From Rhodoblastus sp963748385 (GTDB taxonomy: Bacteria; Pseudomonadota; Alphaproteobacteria; Rhizobiales; Beijerinckiaceae): DNA of 64,000 nucleotides. Positions 33,853 through 42,781 of this stretch are shown here, one piece after another (positions within the stretch are counted from its first letter, which is position 1; every line of letters begins with the position of its first letter). The notes below the pieces were generated by a model, which searched no databases, was not told where the DNA came from, and was given only the letters and a program-made list of their open reading frames with translations. The DNA is taken from contig CAVVIQ010000007.1 in NCBI GenBank assembly GCA_963748385.1, positions 1-64,000 on the forward strand, in the 5' to 3' direction. The translations under genes and the position numbers were made by a program.

Positions 33853-35622
33853 TCACGCCTCCGCTTTGTTTTCCCCCGCCATGAACTGGGCGCGGGCCAG
33901 AGCGGCGAATTGGCCGTTCTGCGCCACCAGTTCATCGAAAGACCCCTGTTCGACGATTCTGCCCTGATCGAAGACGAAAATCCGGTCGGCGCCGCGAATG
34001 GTGGCGAGCCGATGGGCGATGACGAAAGTGGTGCGGCCCCTGGTCGCGGCGTTCAGCGCCGCCTGCAACTGCTTTTCCGTCGCCGCGTCGAGCGCCGCCG
34101 TCGCCTCGTCGAAAATCATGATCGGCGGGTCTTTCAGCAGCGCCCGCGCGATCGAGAGGCGCTGGCGTTCGCCGCCCGAAAGCGTGCGCCCGCGCTCGCC
34201 GACCATGGTCCTGACGCCATCGCTCTGGCGCGACACGAATTCTTGCGCCTGCGCGCGCTCCAAGGCGAGATCGATTTCGGCCCTGCTGGCGCCGACCTTG
34301 CCGACGCGCAGATTTTCCTCGATCGATCGCGCGAACAGCATCGGCTCCTGGAAGACGACCCCGATATTGCGCCTCAGCGCGGAAAGCTGAATGTCGCGGA
34401 TGTCGATCCCGTCGATGCGGATCGCGCCGCCCTGCGGATCGAAGGCGCGATGCAGCAGGTTGAGCGTGGTCGATTTGCCCGAGCCGGTCGCGCCGACCAA
34501 AGCGACGGTTTCGCCGGGCTTGACCGAAAAGCTCACGTCGTCCACCGCCTTGCGCCGCTCGTCATAGGCGAAAGCCACATGGTCGAAGACGACTTCGCCG
34601 GTCAGGCGGCCAGGATCGATCGCGCCCGGCCGGTCAGCGACATCCGGCGCCGTGTCCATGACCTCGAAGAAATTTTCGATTCTAGGCCCCTGCATCAGCA
34701 GGTAGTTGGAGAAATTGACCACCTGCTCCAGCCGCGCCACCAGGATGGTGGCGAAATTCATGAAAGTGACGATCACGCCAATGGTCACCAGATGATGGAT
34801 ATGCAGCCAGACGCCGATGACGAAAATGGCGAGCAGGCTCAAGGTCGCCGAGGCGCGGGTCGCCACCGCGGCCAGCGCCCACCATGACAGAACCGGAAGC
34901 TGCGCCGCGAGAACCCGGTCGATGATCCGGCGCACGCTGCGCGATTCGCGCTCGATCCGGGTGAAGGACTGGATGACCGGCACATTGCCCAAGGCGTCGG
35001 AGGCCCTTTCGGCCAGTTCGGCGTTGAACACCTCGACCCGCGCCTGAAGCCCCTGGGTGCGGCGCATGACGGCAAGGGTCAGAATTCCGAAAAAGGCGAC
35101 CAGAACCACCAGCACCAGGCCCAGACGCCAGTTCACCAGCAGGGTCGCCGGCAAAAGCACGAAAAGCGTGGCGATCGAGGCGCAATTCTCGCGAAAGAAG
35201 GACAGCCAGACGCCGGCCATGCCGCTGGCGCCGTCGAGCATGATTTTCAGCAGCCGCCCCGAATGGGTCCCGCTGTGGAAACTCAGCGGCAATTGCAGCA
35301 GATGGTCGAAAAAGCCGGCCATGACTGCAAGGCGGCGGCGGTGCGACAGCCGGTCGGCGTGCAGGGCGACAGCGACGGCGGCGGCGATGGAAAACAGGCC
35401 GAAGCCGACCCAGGCGCCCATCAAGGGCGTAAGCTCGGTCCAGGTCAGCTGGCGCGCATGGGCCTGAGCCTGGGTCATGCGGTCGATGATGCGGCCGAAC
35501 AGCACCGGCTCGACGAACTGGGCGCCGGCGAGCGCCAGATTGGCGAAAACCAGCAAAATGGTGAGGCGGCGCTCCGGCGCGAGCAAGGCGAGGACGCGTC
35601 CATAGACCTTGAACACGCTCAT
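33853..35622 (-). CDS. ABC exporter, cyclic beta-glucan transporter (NdvA/ChvA)-like
   Basis: 589-aa half-transporter with a six-helix membrane domain (residues about 15-310) followed by an ATPase: Walker A GATGSGKST, signature LSGGERQR, Walker B IMIFDEATAALD, H-loop AHRLAT. The membrane part resembles NdvA/ChvA (IMEPILFGRIID-like EPVLFGRIID, WWALA, LSFHS), which exports cyclic beta-1,2-glucan. No glucan synthase is in the window, so the substrate is inferred. It lies downstream of the phosphomannomutase and mannose-1-phosphate guanylyltransferase genes on the same strand, supporting a role in surface glycan. Confidence 0.82.
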   Translation of the reverse strand: MSVFKVYGRVLALLAPERRLTILLVFANLALAGAQFVEPVLFGRIIDRMTQAQAHARQLTWTELTPLMGAWVGFGLFSIAAAVAVALHADRLSHRRRLAVMAGFFDHLLQLPLSFHSGTHSGRLLKIMLDGASGMAGVWLSFFRENCASIATLFVLLPATLLVNWRLGLVLVVLVAFFGILTLAVMRRTQGLQARVEVFNAELAERASDALGNVPVIQSFTRIERESRSVRRIIDRVLAAQLPVLSWWALAAVATRASATLSLLAIFVIGVWLHIHHLVTIGVIVTFMNFATILVARLEQVVNFSNYLLMQGPRIENFFEVMDTAPDVADRPGAIDPGRLTGEVVFDHVAFAYDERRKAVDDVSFSVKPGETVALVGATGSGKSTTLNLLHRAFDPQGGAIRIDGIDIRDIQLSALRRNIGVVFQEPMLFARSIEENLRVGKVGASRAEIDLALERAQAQEFVSRQSDGVRTMVGERGRTLSGGERQRLSIARALLKDPPIMIFDEATAALDAATEKQLQAALNAATRGRTTFVIAHRLATIRGADRIFVFDQGRIVEQGSFDELVAQNGQFAALARAQFMAGENKAEA

Positions 35623-35639
35623 GAGCCGCCTCCGCCCGA

Positions 35640-37139
35640 TCAGATCGTCTGATTATAGGCGCCGACTTCGGGATTTTCGCGAAGAATCGCGTCCACCGCC
35701 TCGAACATGGCGTGGAGATTTTCTTTCGAGGCCGGGCTTTCGACCACCACCACCAGTTCCGGCTTGTTGGACGAGGCGCGCACCAGCCCCCAGGTGCCGT
35801 CCTCCACCGTCACCCGCACGCCATTGACGGTGACGAGGCTGCAGATATGCTGGCCGATGATCTTTTCGCCCCGCTCCTGCATCGCCTCGAAACGCGCGAC
35901 GACCTTTTCGACCACGCGATATTTCACCTCGTCGGCGCAATGCGGGGACATGGTCGGCGAGCCCCAGGTTTTCGGCAGGTCGGCGTAAAGCTCGGCCATC
36001 GACCTGGCCGGATTGCGGTCGAGCATTTCCAGCACATGGACCGCCGTCAGCAGGCCGTCGTCATAGCCGCGCCCGACCGGCGCGTTGAAGAAGAAATGGC
36101 CCGATTTCTCGAAGCCCGCCAGCGCGTTCAGATCGGCGACTCGGCGCTTGATATAGGAATGGCCGGTCTTCCAGTAATCGGCCTTGACGCCTTGATCCCT
36201 GAGCACCGGATCGCTGGCGAAAAGCCCGGTCGATTTGACGTCGACCACGAAGGTCGCGCCCGGATGGAGTTTCGAAAGGTCGCGGGCGAGCATGACCCCG
36301 ATCTTGTCGGCGAAAATTTCCTCGCCGTGATTGTCGACCACCCCGCAACGGTCGCCGTCGCCGTCAAACCCCAGGCCCACATCGGCGCCGGTCTCGCGCA
36401 CCTTGTCGGCCATGGCGTGCAGCATTTCGAGATCTTCGGGATTGGGATTGTAGCGCGGGAAATTATAGTCCGGCGTCACGTCGAGCGGGATCACCTCGCA
36501 GCCCAGCCGCTCCAGCAGCGCCGGCGCGAAGGCCCCCGCCGTGCCGTTGCCGCAGGCCGCGACGACTTTCATCTTGCGCGTCAGTTGGGTGTGGCTGGCG
36601 AGATCGTCGAGATAGGTTCTTCCGAAATCTTCGACATATTCATAAGCGCCGCCGGAACGGGGCTTGAAACGGCCTTCGAGCACGAGGTCGCGCAATTGCG
36701 CCATTTCCTCCGGGCCGAACGTCACCGGGCGCTGGGCGCCCATTTTCACCCCGGTCCAGCCATTGTCGTTATGCGAGGCGGTGACCATGGCGACCGCCGG
36801 GCAGTCCAGGGCGAACTGGGCGAAATAGGCCATGGGCGAAAGCGCGAGGCCGATGTCCACCACCTCGACGCCGCCCGCCATCAGGCCGCAGATCAGAGCC
36901 TGTTTGATCGAGGTGGAATAGGAGCGGTAGTCGTGGCCGGCGGCGAGGCGCGGCCTGACGCCCATCTCGTGGATCAGGGTCGCTAGCCCAAGGCCCAGAG
37001 CCTGCACGCCCATCAGATTGAGCTCCGAGCCGAACAGCCAGCGCGCGTCATATTCGCGAAAGCCGGTGGGCTTCACCAGCGGCAGGCGCTCATACTCGAA
37101 TGTGTTGGGCGTGAGGGAGGCGACGGGTCTCGGAAACAT
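35640..37139 (-). CDS. phosphomannomutase/phosphoglucomutase
   Basis: Interconverts hexose 6- and 1-phosphates, feeding GDP-mannose synthesis with the next gene. 499 aa with the alpha-D-phosphohexomutase layout: active-site Ser in VTASHNDNGWTG, metal loop GFDGDGDRCGV, sugar loop FEKSGHFFF and C-terminal phosphate-binding RASSNKPE. Slightly longer than the 460-aa AlgC type. It is 17 bp upstream of the ABC exporter on the same strand and 58 bp downstream of the guanylyltransferase, so the three may be one transcript. Confidence 0.92.
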   Translation of the reverse strand: MFPRPVASLTPNTFEYERLPLVKPTGFREYDARWLFGSELNLMGVQALGLGLATLIHEMGVRPRLAAGHDYRSYSTSIKQALICGLMAGGVEVVDIGLALSPMAYFAQFALDCPAVAMVTASHNDNGWTGVKMGAQRPVTFGPEEMAQLRDLVLEGRFKPRSGGAYEYVEDFGRTYLDDLASHTQLTRKMKVVAACGNGTAGAFAPALLERLGCEVIPLDVTPDYNFPRYNPNPEDLEMLHAMADKVRETGADVGLGFDGDGDRCGVVDNHGEEIFADKIGVMLARDLSKLHPGATFVVDVKSTGLFASDPVLRDQGVKADYWKTGHSYIKRRVADLNALAGFEKSGHFFFNAPVGRGYDDGLLTAVHVLEMLDRNPARSMAELYADLPKTWGSPTMSPHCADEVKYRVVEKVVARFEAMQERGEKIIGQHICSLVTVNGVRVTVEDGTWGLVRASSNKPELVVVVESPASKENLHAMFEAVDAILRENPEVGAYNQTI

Positions 37140-37197
37140 GGTTCTGCTCGCGGCGGGCCGCCCTCACGAAACGAAAGCGGCGGAAAGACTGAAAAAT

Positions 37198-38610
37198 TCA
37201 GGAGCGGTGATAGACGTCCTCGAGCCGGACGATATCGTCCTCGCCGAGATAGGAGCCGGTCTGGACTTCGATCAGTTCGAGATCGATCTTGCCTGGGTTG
37301 ACGAGGCGATGGACCGCGCCGATCGGCAGATAGATCGACTCGTTTTCGTGGATCATCTTGACTTCATTGTCGCGGGTGACTTCCGCCGAGCCGCGCACCA
37401 CGATCCAATGTTCGGCGCGGTGATAATGTTTCTGCAACGACAATTTATGGCCAGGCTTGACGACGATCCTCTTGACCTGATGGCGCTCGCCGTCGTCGAT
37501 CGACTGGTAATAGCCCCAGGGACGATAGACGCGACGATGCTCCTGGGCCTCCTTGAGCTTGCGGCGTTTCAACTCATCGACCAGTTGCTTGACCTTGTCG
37601 CCGTATTGCGCGCCCAGCACCAGGACGGCGTCATCGGTCGTGACCACGATCACGTCATCGACGCCGAGCACTGCCGTCAGGCCGTGATCGGACCGGATAT
37701 GGACATTTTTCGCGTCCATCGCCACGCCCCGGCCGTGCACCGAATTGCCGTGTTCGTCGCGTTCGGAGAGCTCCCACACCGCCTGCCAGTTGCCCACGTC
37801 GGACCAGCCGATGTCGGCGGGAATGACGGCGGCGTGCTTTGTTCGCTCCATCACCGCATAATCGATCGAGGTTTTCGGCGCACGCCCGAAAGCCTCCTTG
37901 TCCAAAGCGAGGAAACCGAGATCGCGTTGAGCCTTGGCGAAGGCTTCCTCGGCGGCCGCCGCGATTTCCGGCTGGAAGGCCTGCAATTCGCCGCGCATCA
38001 CGTCGGCGCGGAAGAAGAAATTGCCGGAGTTCCAAAGATAGCCCTCGGCGATGTAACGTTCGGCGGTCTTGGCGTCGGGCTTTTCGACAAAGGCCTCGAC
38101 CCTGGCCACGCCGGATTCGGGGACGACCAGCGCGCCGGGACGAATATAGCCATAGCCGGTCGCCGGATGGGTGGGCTTGATCCCGAGCGTGACGATGAAA
38201 CCCCTCGCCGCCGCCTCGCCCGCCTCGCGGCACAACGCCCGGAACGCCTCGACATTGCGCACGGCGTGATCGGCGGCGAAGACCGCGACGACGGCGTCGG
38301 GAGATCGCCGGCTCGCCAGTTCGCAGGCGACCGCCACGGCGGCGGCGGAATCGCGGCGCTCCGGCTCCAGCACGATCTCGCCGGAAACCCCGATCTCCTT
38401 CATCTGCTCCTGGACGAGGAAGCGGTAATCGTGATTGGTGACGATCGTCGGCTCGGCGAAAATCTCCGGATCGAGTCGGAGCAGGGTCTCCTGAAAGGTC
38501 GAGGATTTCCCGAGCAGGGGGATGAATTGCTTCGGCATTTTCTCGCGCGAGGCCGGCCAGACCCGCGTGCCGGCGCCCCCGCACATGATCACCGGAATAA
38601 TCCTGCTCAT
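37198..38610 (-). CDS. mannose-1-phosphate guanylyltransferase / mannose-6-phosphate isomerase
   Basis: Makes GDP-mannose, and in many relatives also isomerises mannose-6-phosphate. 470 aa in the AlgA/ManC form: nucleotidyltransferase with the signature GGAGTRVWPASREKMPKQF, KPDAKTAERYI and WSDVGNW, then a type II cupin isomerase domain with QKHYHRAEHWIVVRG. ATG 38610 is used (MSRIIPVIMCG); ten codons of open frame precede it without homology. Confidence 0.94.
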   Translation of the reverse strand: MSRIIPVIMCGGAGTRVWPASREKMPKQFIPLLGKSSTFQETLLRLDPEIFAEPTIVTNHDYRFLVQEQMKEIGVSGEIVLEPERRDSAAAVAVACELASRRSPDAVVAVFAADHAVRNVEAFRALCREAGEAAARGFIVTLGIKPTHPATGYGYIRPGALVVPESGVARVEAFVEKPDAKTAERYIAEGYLWNSGNFFFRADVMRGELQAFQPEIAAAAEEAFAKAQRDLGFLALDKEAFGRAPKTSIDYAVMERTKHAAVIPADIGWSDVGNWQAVWELSERDEHGNSVHGRGVAMDAKNVHIRSDHGLTAVLGVDDVIVVTTDDAVLVLGAQYGDKVKQLVDELKRRKLKEAQEHRRVYRPWGYYQSIDDGERHQVKRIVVKPGHKLSLQKHYHRAEHWIVVRGSAEVTRDNEVKMIHENESIYLPIGAVHRLVNPGKIDLELIEVQTGSYLGEDDIVRLEDVYHRS

Positions 38611-38713
38611 CCGTCCCTCGACACCTGACGCGGCGCTCAATAACGACGGCCCGCGCCACCAGACCCATCATCCGACCATAAAGGCCTGAAAAAACGATTT
38701 CATTCTACTTTTC

Positions 38714-39169
38714 CTAGCGAACGGCCACCAGCAGCGCGCCCGAAGCGATCAGGGCGACGCCGAGCCAGTTCACGCCCGACAGCCTTTCGCCGAGGAAAGT
38801 CGCGCCGAACAAGGCGACCAGGACGACGCTGAGCTTGTCGATTGGCGCGACCTGGCTCGCCTCGCCAAGCTTCAGGGCGCGGAAATAGCACAGCCAGGAC
38901 GCCCCCGTCGCCAGGCCGGAAAGAACGAGGAAGGTCCATGTCCTCGGCGGCAGCGCCGTGAGATGGAGGCGTCCGGTCGTGGCGAGCAGGAGGGCCAGCG
39001 CCACAAGCACGACCAGAGTGCGCGCCAGAGTGGCGAGATCGGAATCGACGCCCTCGACGCCGACCTTGGCGAAGATCGCGGTCAAGGCGGCGAAAGCCGC
39101 CGAAAGCAGGGCCCAGACCGCCCACGGCCCCGGAAACCAGGCCAAAAAAACGCCCTTGTCGCCGCTCAT
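38714..39169 (-). CDS. EamA-domain membrane transporter, half size
   Basis: 151 aa with five hydrophobic segments, a single EamA (DMT superfamily) domain: WALLSAAFAALTAIFAKVGVEGVDS split at residues 18-42, GWLCYFRALKLGEASQVAPIDKLS region and GERLSGVNWLGVALIASGALL. Such half-size proteins probably act as dimers; substrate unknown. Its ATG overlaps the prfA stop by four bases. In this order prmC is often found directly after prfA; here it is not. Confidence 0.85.
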   Translation of the reverse strand: MSGDKGVFLAWFPGPWAVWALLSAAFAALTAIFAKVGVEGVDSDLATLARTLVVLVALALLLATTGRLHLTALPPRTWTFLVLSGLATGASWLCYFRALKLGEASQVAPIDKLSVVLVALFGATFLGERLSGVNWLGVALIASGALLVAVR

Positions 39170-40248
39170 GCCTCCCCCTCCTCGCTTTCCGCCAGCAGCC
39201 TGGCCTGATGATCGGCGATCAGCGGATCGAGAATCTCGTCCACCGCCTCGCCTTCCATCACCTTGTCGATCTTGTAGAGGGTCAGGTTGATCCGGTGGTC
39301 GGTGACCCTCCCCTGCGGGAAATTATAGGTGCGGATGCGCTCCGAGCGGTCGCCCGAGCCGACTTGGGCTTTGCGGTCCGCCGCCCGGGCGTCGGCCAGT
39401 TTCCGCCGCTCCATGTCGAACAGCCGCGACCGCAGCACGTCCATGGCCTTGGCCTTGTTGCGGTGCTGCGAGCGCTCGTCCTGCATCATCACCACGATCC
39501 CTGAGGGAATATGGGTGATGCGGATGGCCGATTCGGTCTTGTTGACATGCTGGCCGCCGGCGCCGCCGGCGCGCATCGTGTCGATGCGCAGATCAGCCTC
39601 GTTGATGGCGAGATCGACTTCCTCGGCCTCGGGCAGCACCGCCACCGTCGCCGCCGAAGTATGGATGCGGCCTTGCGTCTCGGTGGCCGGCACGCGCTGA
39701 ACGCGATGGGTTCCGCTCTCGAATTTCAGCCGCGCGAACACGCCCTTGCCGCGCAAATGGGCGATGATTTCCTTGAAACCGCCCGCCGTCCCCTCGCTCG
39801 CCGAAATCAGCTCCATGGTCCAGCCGCGCCGCTCGGCGTAACGCTGATACATGCGAAACAGATCGCCGGCGAACAAGGCTGCCTCGTCGCCGCCGGTCCC
39901 GGCGCGAATTTCCAGGATCGCGCCTTTTTCATCCGCCGCGTCGCGCGGCAACAGTGCGAGGCGCAAATCGTGTTCGGCCTGCGCCCGGCGCTCTTTCAGG
40001 CCGGGCAGCTCTTCCTCGGCGAGAGCCCGCATTTCGGCGTCGGTCCGCGGATCGGCCGCCATTTTCTCGAGATCGGCGATTTCCGCCTCCAGCGCGCGAA
40101 AGGCGCGAATGGCCCGCGCGACCGGTTCGAGTTCGGCCAGTTCGCGGGACAACGCGGAAAACGCCGAGGATTCCACCCCCTCGGCCAGACGGTGGCCGAT
40201 TTCCTCGTGGCGGCGCAGGATGAGGTCGAGTTTTTCGACGGGAAACAT
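39166..40248 (-). CDS. prfA: peptide chain release factor 1
   Basis: Recognises UAA and UAG stop codons and triggers peptide release. 360 aa with the catalytic GGQ in AGGAGGQHVNKTESAIR and RF1-type recognition sequence RVPATETQGRIHTS. The length is standard. It follows ptsP by 66 bp and overlaps the EamA gene. The PrmC methyltransferase that modifies the GGQ glutamine is not in this neighbourhood. Confidence 0.97.
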   Translation of the reverse strand: MFPVEKLDLILRRHEEIGHRLAEGVESSAFSALSRELAELEPVARAIRAFRALEAEIADLEKMAADPRTDAEMRALAEEELPGLKERRAQAEHDLRLALLPRDAADEKGAILEIRAGTGGDEAALFAGDLFRMYQRYAERRGWTMELISASEGTAGGFKEIIAHLRGKGVFARLKFESGTHRVQRVPATETQGRIHTSAATVAVLPEAEEVDLAINEADLRIDTMRAGGAGGQHVNKTESAIRITHIPSGIVVMMQDERSQHRNKAKAMDVLRSRLFDMERRKLADARAADRKAQVGSGDRSERIRTYNFPQGRVTDHRINLTLYKIDKVMEGEAVDEILDPLIADHQARLLAESEEGEA

Positions 40249-40314
40249 GGCGATGAACCGGCAAGGAGTGGAAGGCGCGTCTCGCGGCGGCGGAAGACGA
40301 GGGGCGAAGCCGAT

Positions 40315-42579
40315 CTAGAGCGGAACGCCGTTTTTCTCCGCGAAGGCCTGAAGCTCCTGCCGGATCGGGCGGCAATCGTCGGGCCGGTCGATCATCGGCA
40401 TGAGGAAGTCGCGCGCCGCGCCGAGATCGACCGCCAGCATGGCGGCGCGCACCGGTCCGATCGCCGAGGGGGCCATCGAAAGGCTGCGGTAGCCGATGGT
40501 CGCCAGGGCGAGCGCCTCCAGCGGCCTGCCGCCCATTTCCCCGCACAGGCTGACCGGCTTGCCGTTGCGTTCGCCCGCGTCGACGATCGCCTTCAACGCC
40601 CTCAGATTGGCCGGCGACAAGGTGTCGTAGCGCGCCGCAACGCGCTTGTTGTCGCGGTCCGCGGCGAAAAGATATTGGGTGAGGTCGTTCGAGCCGACCG
40701 ACAGAAAATCCGCCGCCGCGCCAATTTCGTCAAGCTGCCAGAGCAGCGACGGAACCTCCACCATCGCGCCCAGTCGCAGCGCGGCCGGCAATTCATAGCC
40801 GTGGCGGCGCAGGAATTCGAGCTCGCGCGCGGCGACCGCCTTGGCCTGGGTGAATTCGCAGGTGCTCGCGATCATCGGGAACATGATTCGCATTTCCCGT
40901 CCGGCGCCGGCGCGCAGCATGGCGCGCAGCTGCATTCTCAGCAGTCCGGGGCGGTCGAGCCCGATCCTGATCGCGCGCCAGCCGAGCGCCGGATTCTCTT
41001 CCTCGACCTTGGCCATATAAGGCAGGACCTTGTCCGAGCCGATGTCAAGCGTGCGGAAAGTCACGGCCCGCCCGCCGGCGGCCTCCATGACCTTTCGATA
41101 AAGATTAAATTGCTCGGACATGCGCGGGAAGCTCGGAGCCACCATGAACTGCAGTTCGGTGCGGAACAGGCCGATCGACTTGGCGCCGACCTCCTCGGCG
41201 TGTTCGCAATCGATCAGCAGGCCGGCGTTCATGTGCAGGGCGATCTCCACCCCGTCGCGAGTCACCGTCGGCGTGTCGCGCAGTCGGTGGTACTGCTCCT
41301 GCCGGCGCGCCCGCAGCCGCGCCTTTTCGCCATAGGCCGCCTCGACATCGGGCGGCGGGCGCAATTGCACCTCGCCCGAGCCGCCGTCGACGATGATCGA
41401 ATCGCCGGTCTCCGCCAGGTCGGTGATGTTCGGGACTTCGCCGATCGCCGGCAGGCCGAGCGCGCGGGCGATGATCGCGACATGGCTGGTCGGACTGCCG
41501 TCTTCGAGCACGAGGCCGCGCAGATTGGCGCGGTCATATTCGAGCAGGGCGGCCGGCCCCATGTTGCGCGCCACCAGGATCGAATTGGCCGGCAGCGCGC
41601 CGCCATGGGCCGGTCCCTGGCCCGTCAGCTGACGGAGCAGGCGATTGGCGATGTCGTCCAGGTCGTGCAGGCGCTCGCGCAAATAGGGGTCGGTCTGGCG
41701 CTGCAATTTGGCGCGCGCGTCATTCTGGACCCGCTCGACCGCCGCTTCGGCGGTCAGGCCCGATTCCAGCGCCTCGCGCAGCCGGCGCATCCAGCCGCGA
41801 TCGTTGGCGAACATGCGCACGGTTTCCAGAACGTCGCGATGCTCGCCGACGCCATAGCGGTCGCCGCGCGCGATCAGCACGTCGATCTGTTCGCGCATCT
41901 CCTGGATCGCCTGTTCCAGGCGGCGCATTTCCGCCTGGGGATCCTCGGCGATCAGCTGTTTGACGACGACGCGCGGCTCGTGCAGCACCACATGGCCGAG
42001 GCCGACGCCGTCGCACAGCGGGACGCCCGCGAGCGCCATCGGCTTCTGCAGCGTGAAACTCTGGCCGGGCTGGGCGAGCGACTGCAATTCGCCCGAAGCG
42101 ATCATCTCGGCCAGCAGCATGGCCGTGGTCTGGAGCGCCTCGACCTCTTCCTCGGAATAGGTGCGCCGCGCCCGGTTCTGCACGACCAGGACGCCGAGCG
42201 TGTTGCCGCCGCGCAGGATCGGCACGCCGAGGAAGGATTGATATATTTCCTCGCCGGTTTCCGGCCGGTAGGAGAAGGCGGGATGGGCCTGGGCGTCGGC
42301 GAGCGCCAAAGGCTCGGCCTTGTCCGCGATCAGGCCGACGAGGCCCTCTCCGGTGGTCATGGTGGTGAGATGGACCGCCTCGCGGTTGAGGCCCTCGGTC
42401 GCGTAAAGCTCGAGCTTGCCGTCGGCGCGCGCCACATAGACCGAACAGACTTCGGCGACCATGTTCGCGGCGATATGGATGACGATCCGGTCGAGACGCG
42501 CCTGCGCGCTCACCGGCTCCGCCATGACCTCGCGAAGCCGGCGAAGAAGCAGACGGGGTCCGCCCAAAGCGCCGCGCAT
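40315..42579 (-). CDS. ptsP: phosphoenolpyruvate-protein phosphotransferase PtsP (EI-Ntr)
   Basis: First enzyme of the nitrogen-related PTS, passing phosphate from PEP to NPr. 754 aa: N-terminal GAF domain (about residues 28-165, VARADGKLELYATEGLN, FSYRPETGEEIYQSF), EI N-domain with the phospho-His in GSPTSHVAIIARALG, and PEP-binding barrel with FRTELQFM, IMFPMI and active-site Cys in VSLCGEMGG. The GAF domain marks it as the regulatory Ntr form rather than sugar EI. NPr and EIIA are not in the window. Located downstream of lysC after about 200 bp. Confidence 0.96.
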   Translation of the reverse strand: MRGALGGPRLLLRRLREVMAEPVSAQARLDRIVIHIAANMVAEVCSVYVARADGKLELYATEGLNREAVHLTTMTTGEGLVGLIADKAEPLALADAQAHPAFSYRPETGEEIYQSFLGVPILRGGNTLGVLVVQNRARRTYSEEEVEALQTTAMLLAEMIASGELQSLAQPGQSFTLQKPMALAGVPLCDGVGLGHVVLHEPRVVVKQLIAEDPQAEMRRLEQAIQEMREQIDVLIARGDRYGVGEHRDVLETVRMFANDRGWMRRLREALESGLTAEAAVERVQNDARAKLQRQTDPYLRERLHDLDDIANRLLRQLTGQGPAHGGALPANSILVARNMGPAALLEYDRANLRGLVLEDGSPTSHVAIIARALGLPAIGEVPNITDLAETGDSIIVDGGSGEVQLRPPPDVEAAYGEKARLRARRQEQYHRLRDTPTVTRDGVEIALHMNAGLLIDCEHAEEVGAKSIGLFRTELQFMVAPSFPRMSEQFNLYRKVMEAAGGRAVTFRTLDIGSDKVLPYMAKVEEENPALGWRAIRIGLDRPGLLRMQLRAMLRAGAGREMRIMFPMIASTCEFTQAKAVAARELEFLRRHGYELPAALRLGAMVEVPSLLWQLDEIGAAADFLSVGSNDLTQYLFAADRDNKRVAARYDTLSPANLRALKAIVDAGERNGKPVSLCGEMGGRPLEALALATIGYRSLSMAPSAIGPVRAAMLAVDLGAARDFLMPMIDRPDDCRPIRQELQAFAEKNGVPL

Positions 42580-42781
42580 GACTTTTCCCTGACCCGGACG
42601 GCGCGCCCTGCGCCCGCCCCTGCTGAATTAACGAGCCGCCCGCCGTCCCGTCAGCTGCATCCCATGGCGCGATGCAAGGGACGGACCGCGAGCAGGATTG
42701 ATTCGAGCCGCGGACCCACTTTAGCCGCTAAATTTCCCGCTGACGACGAGTTCCCGTCAGACGCCACGGATCGTCCCCGTT

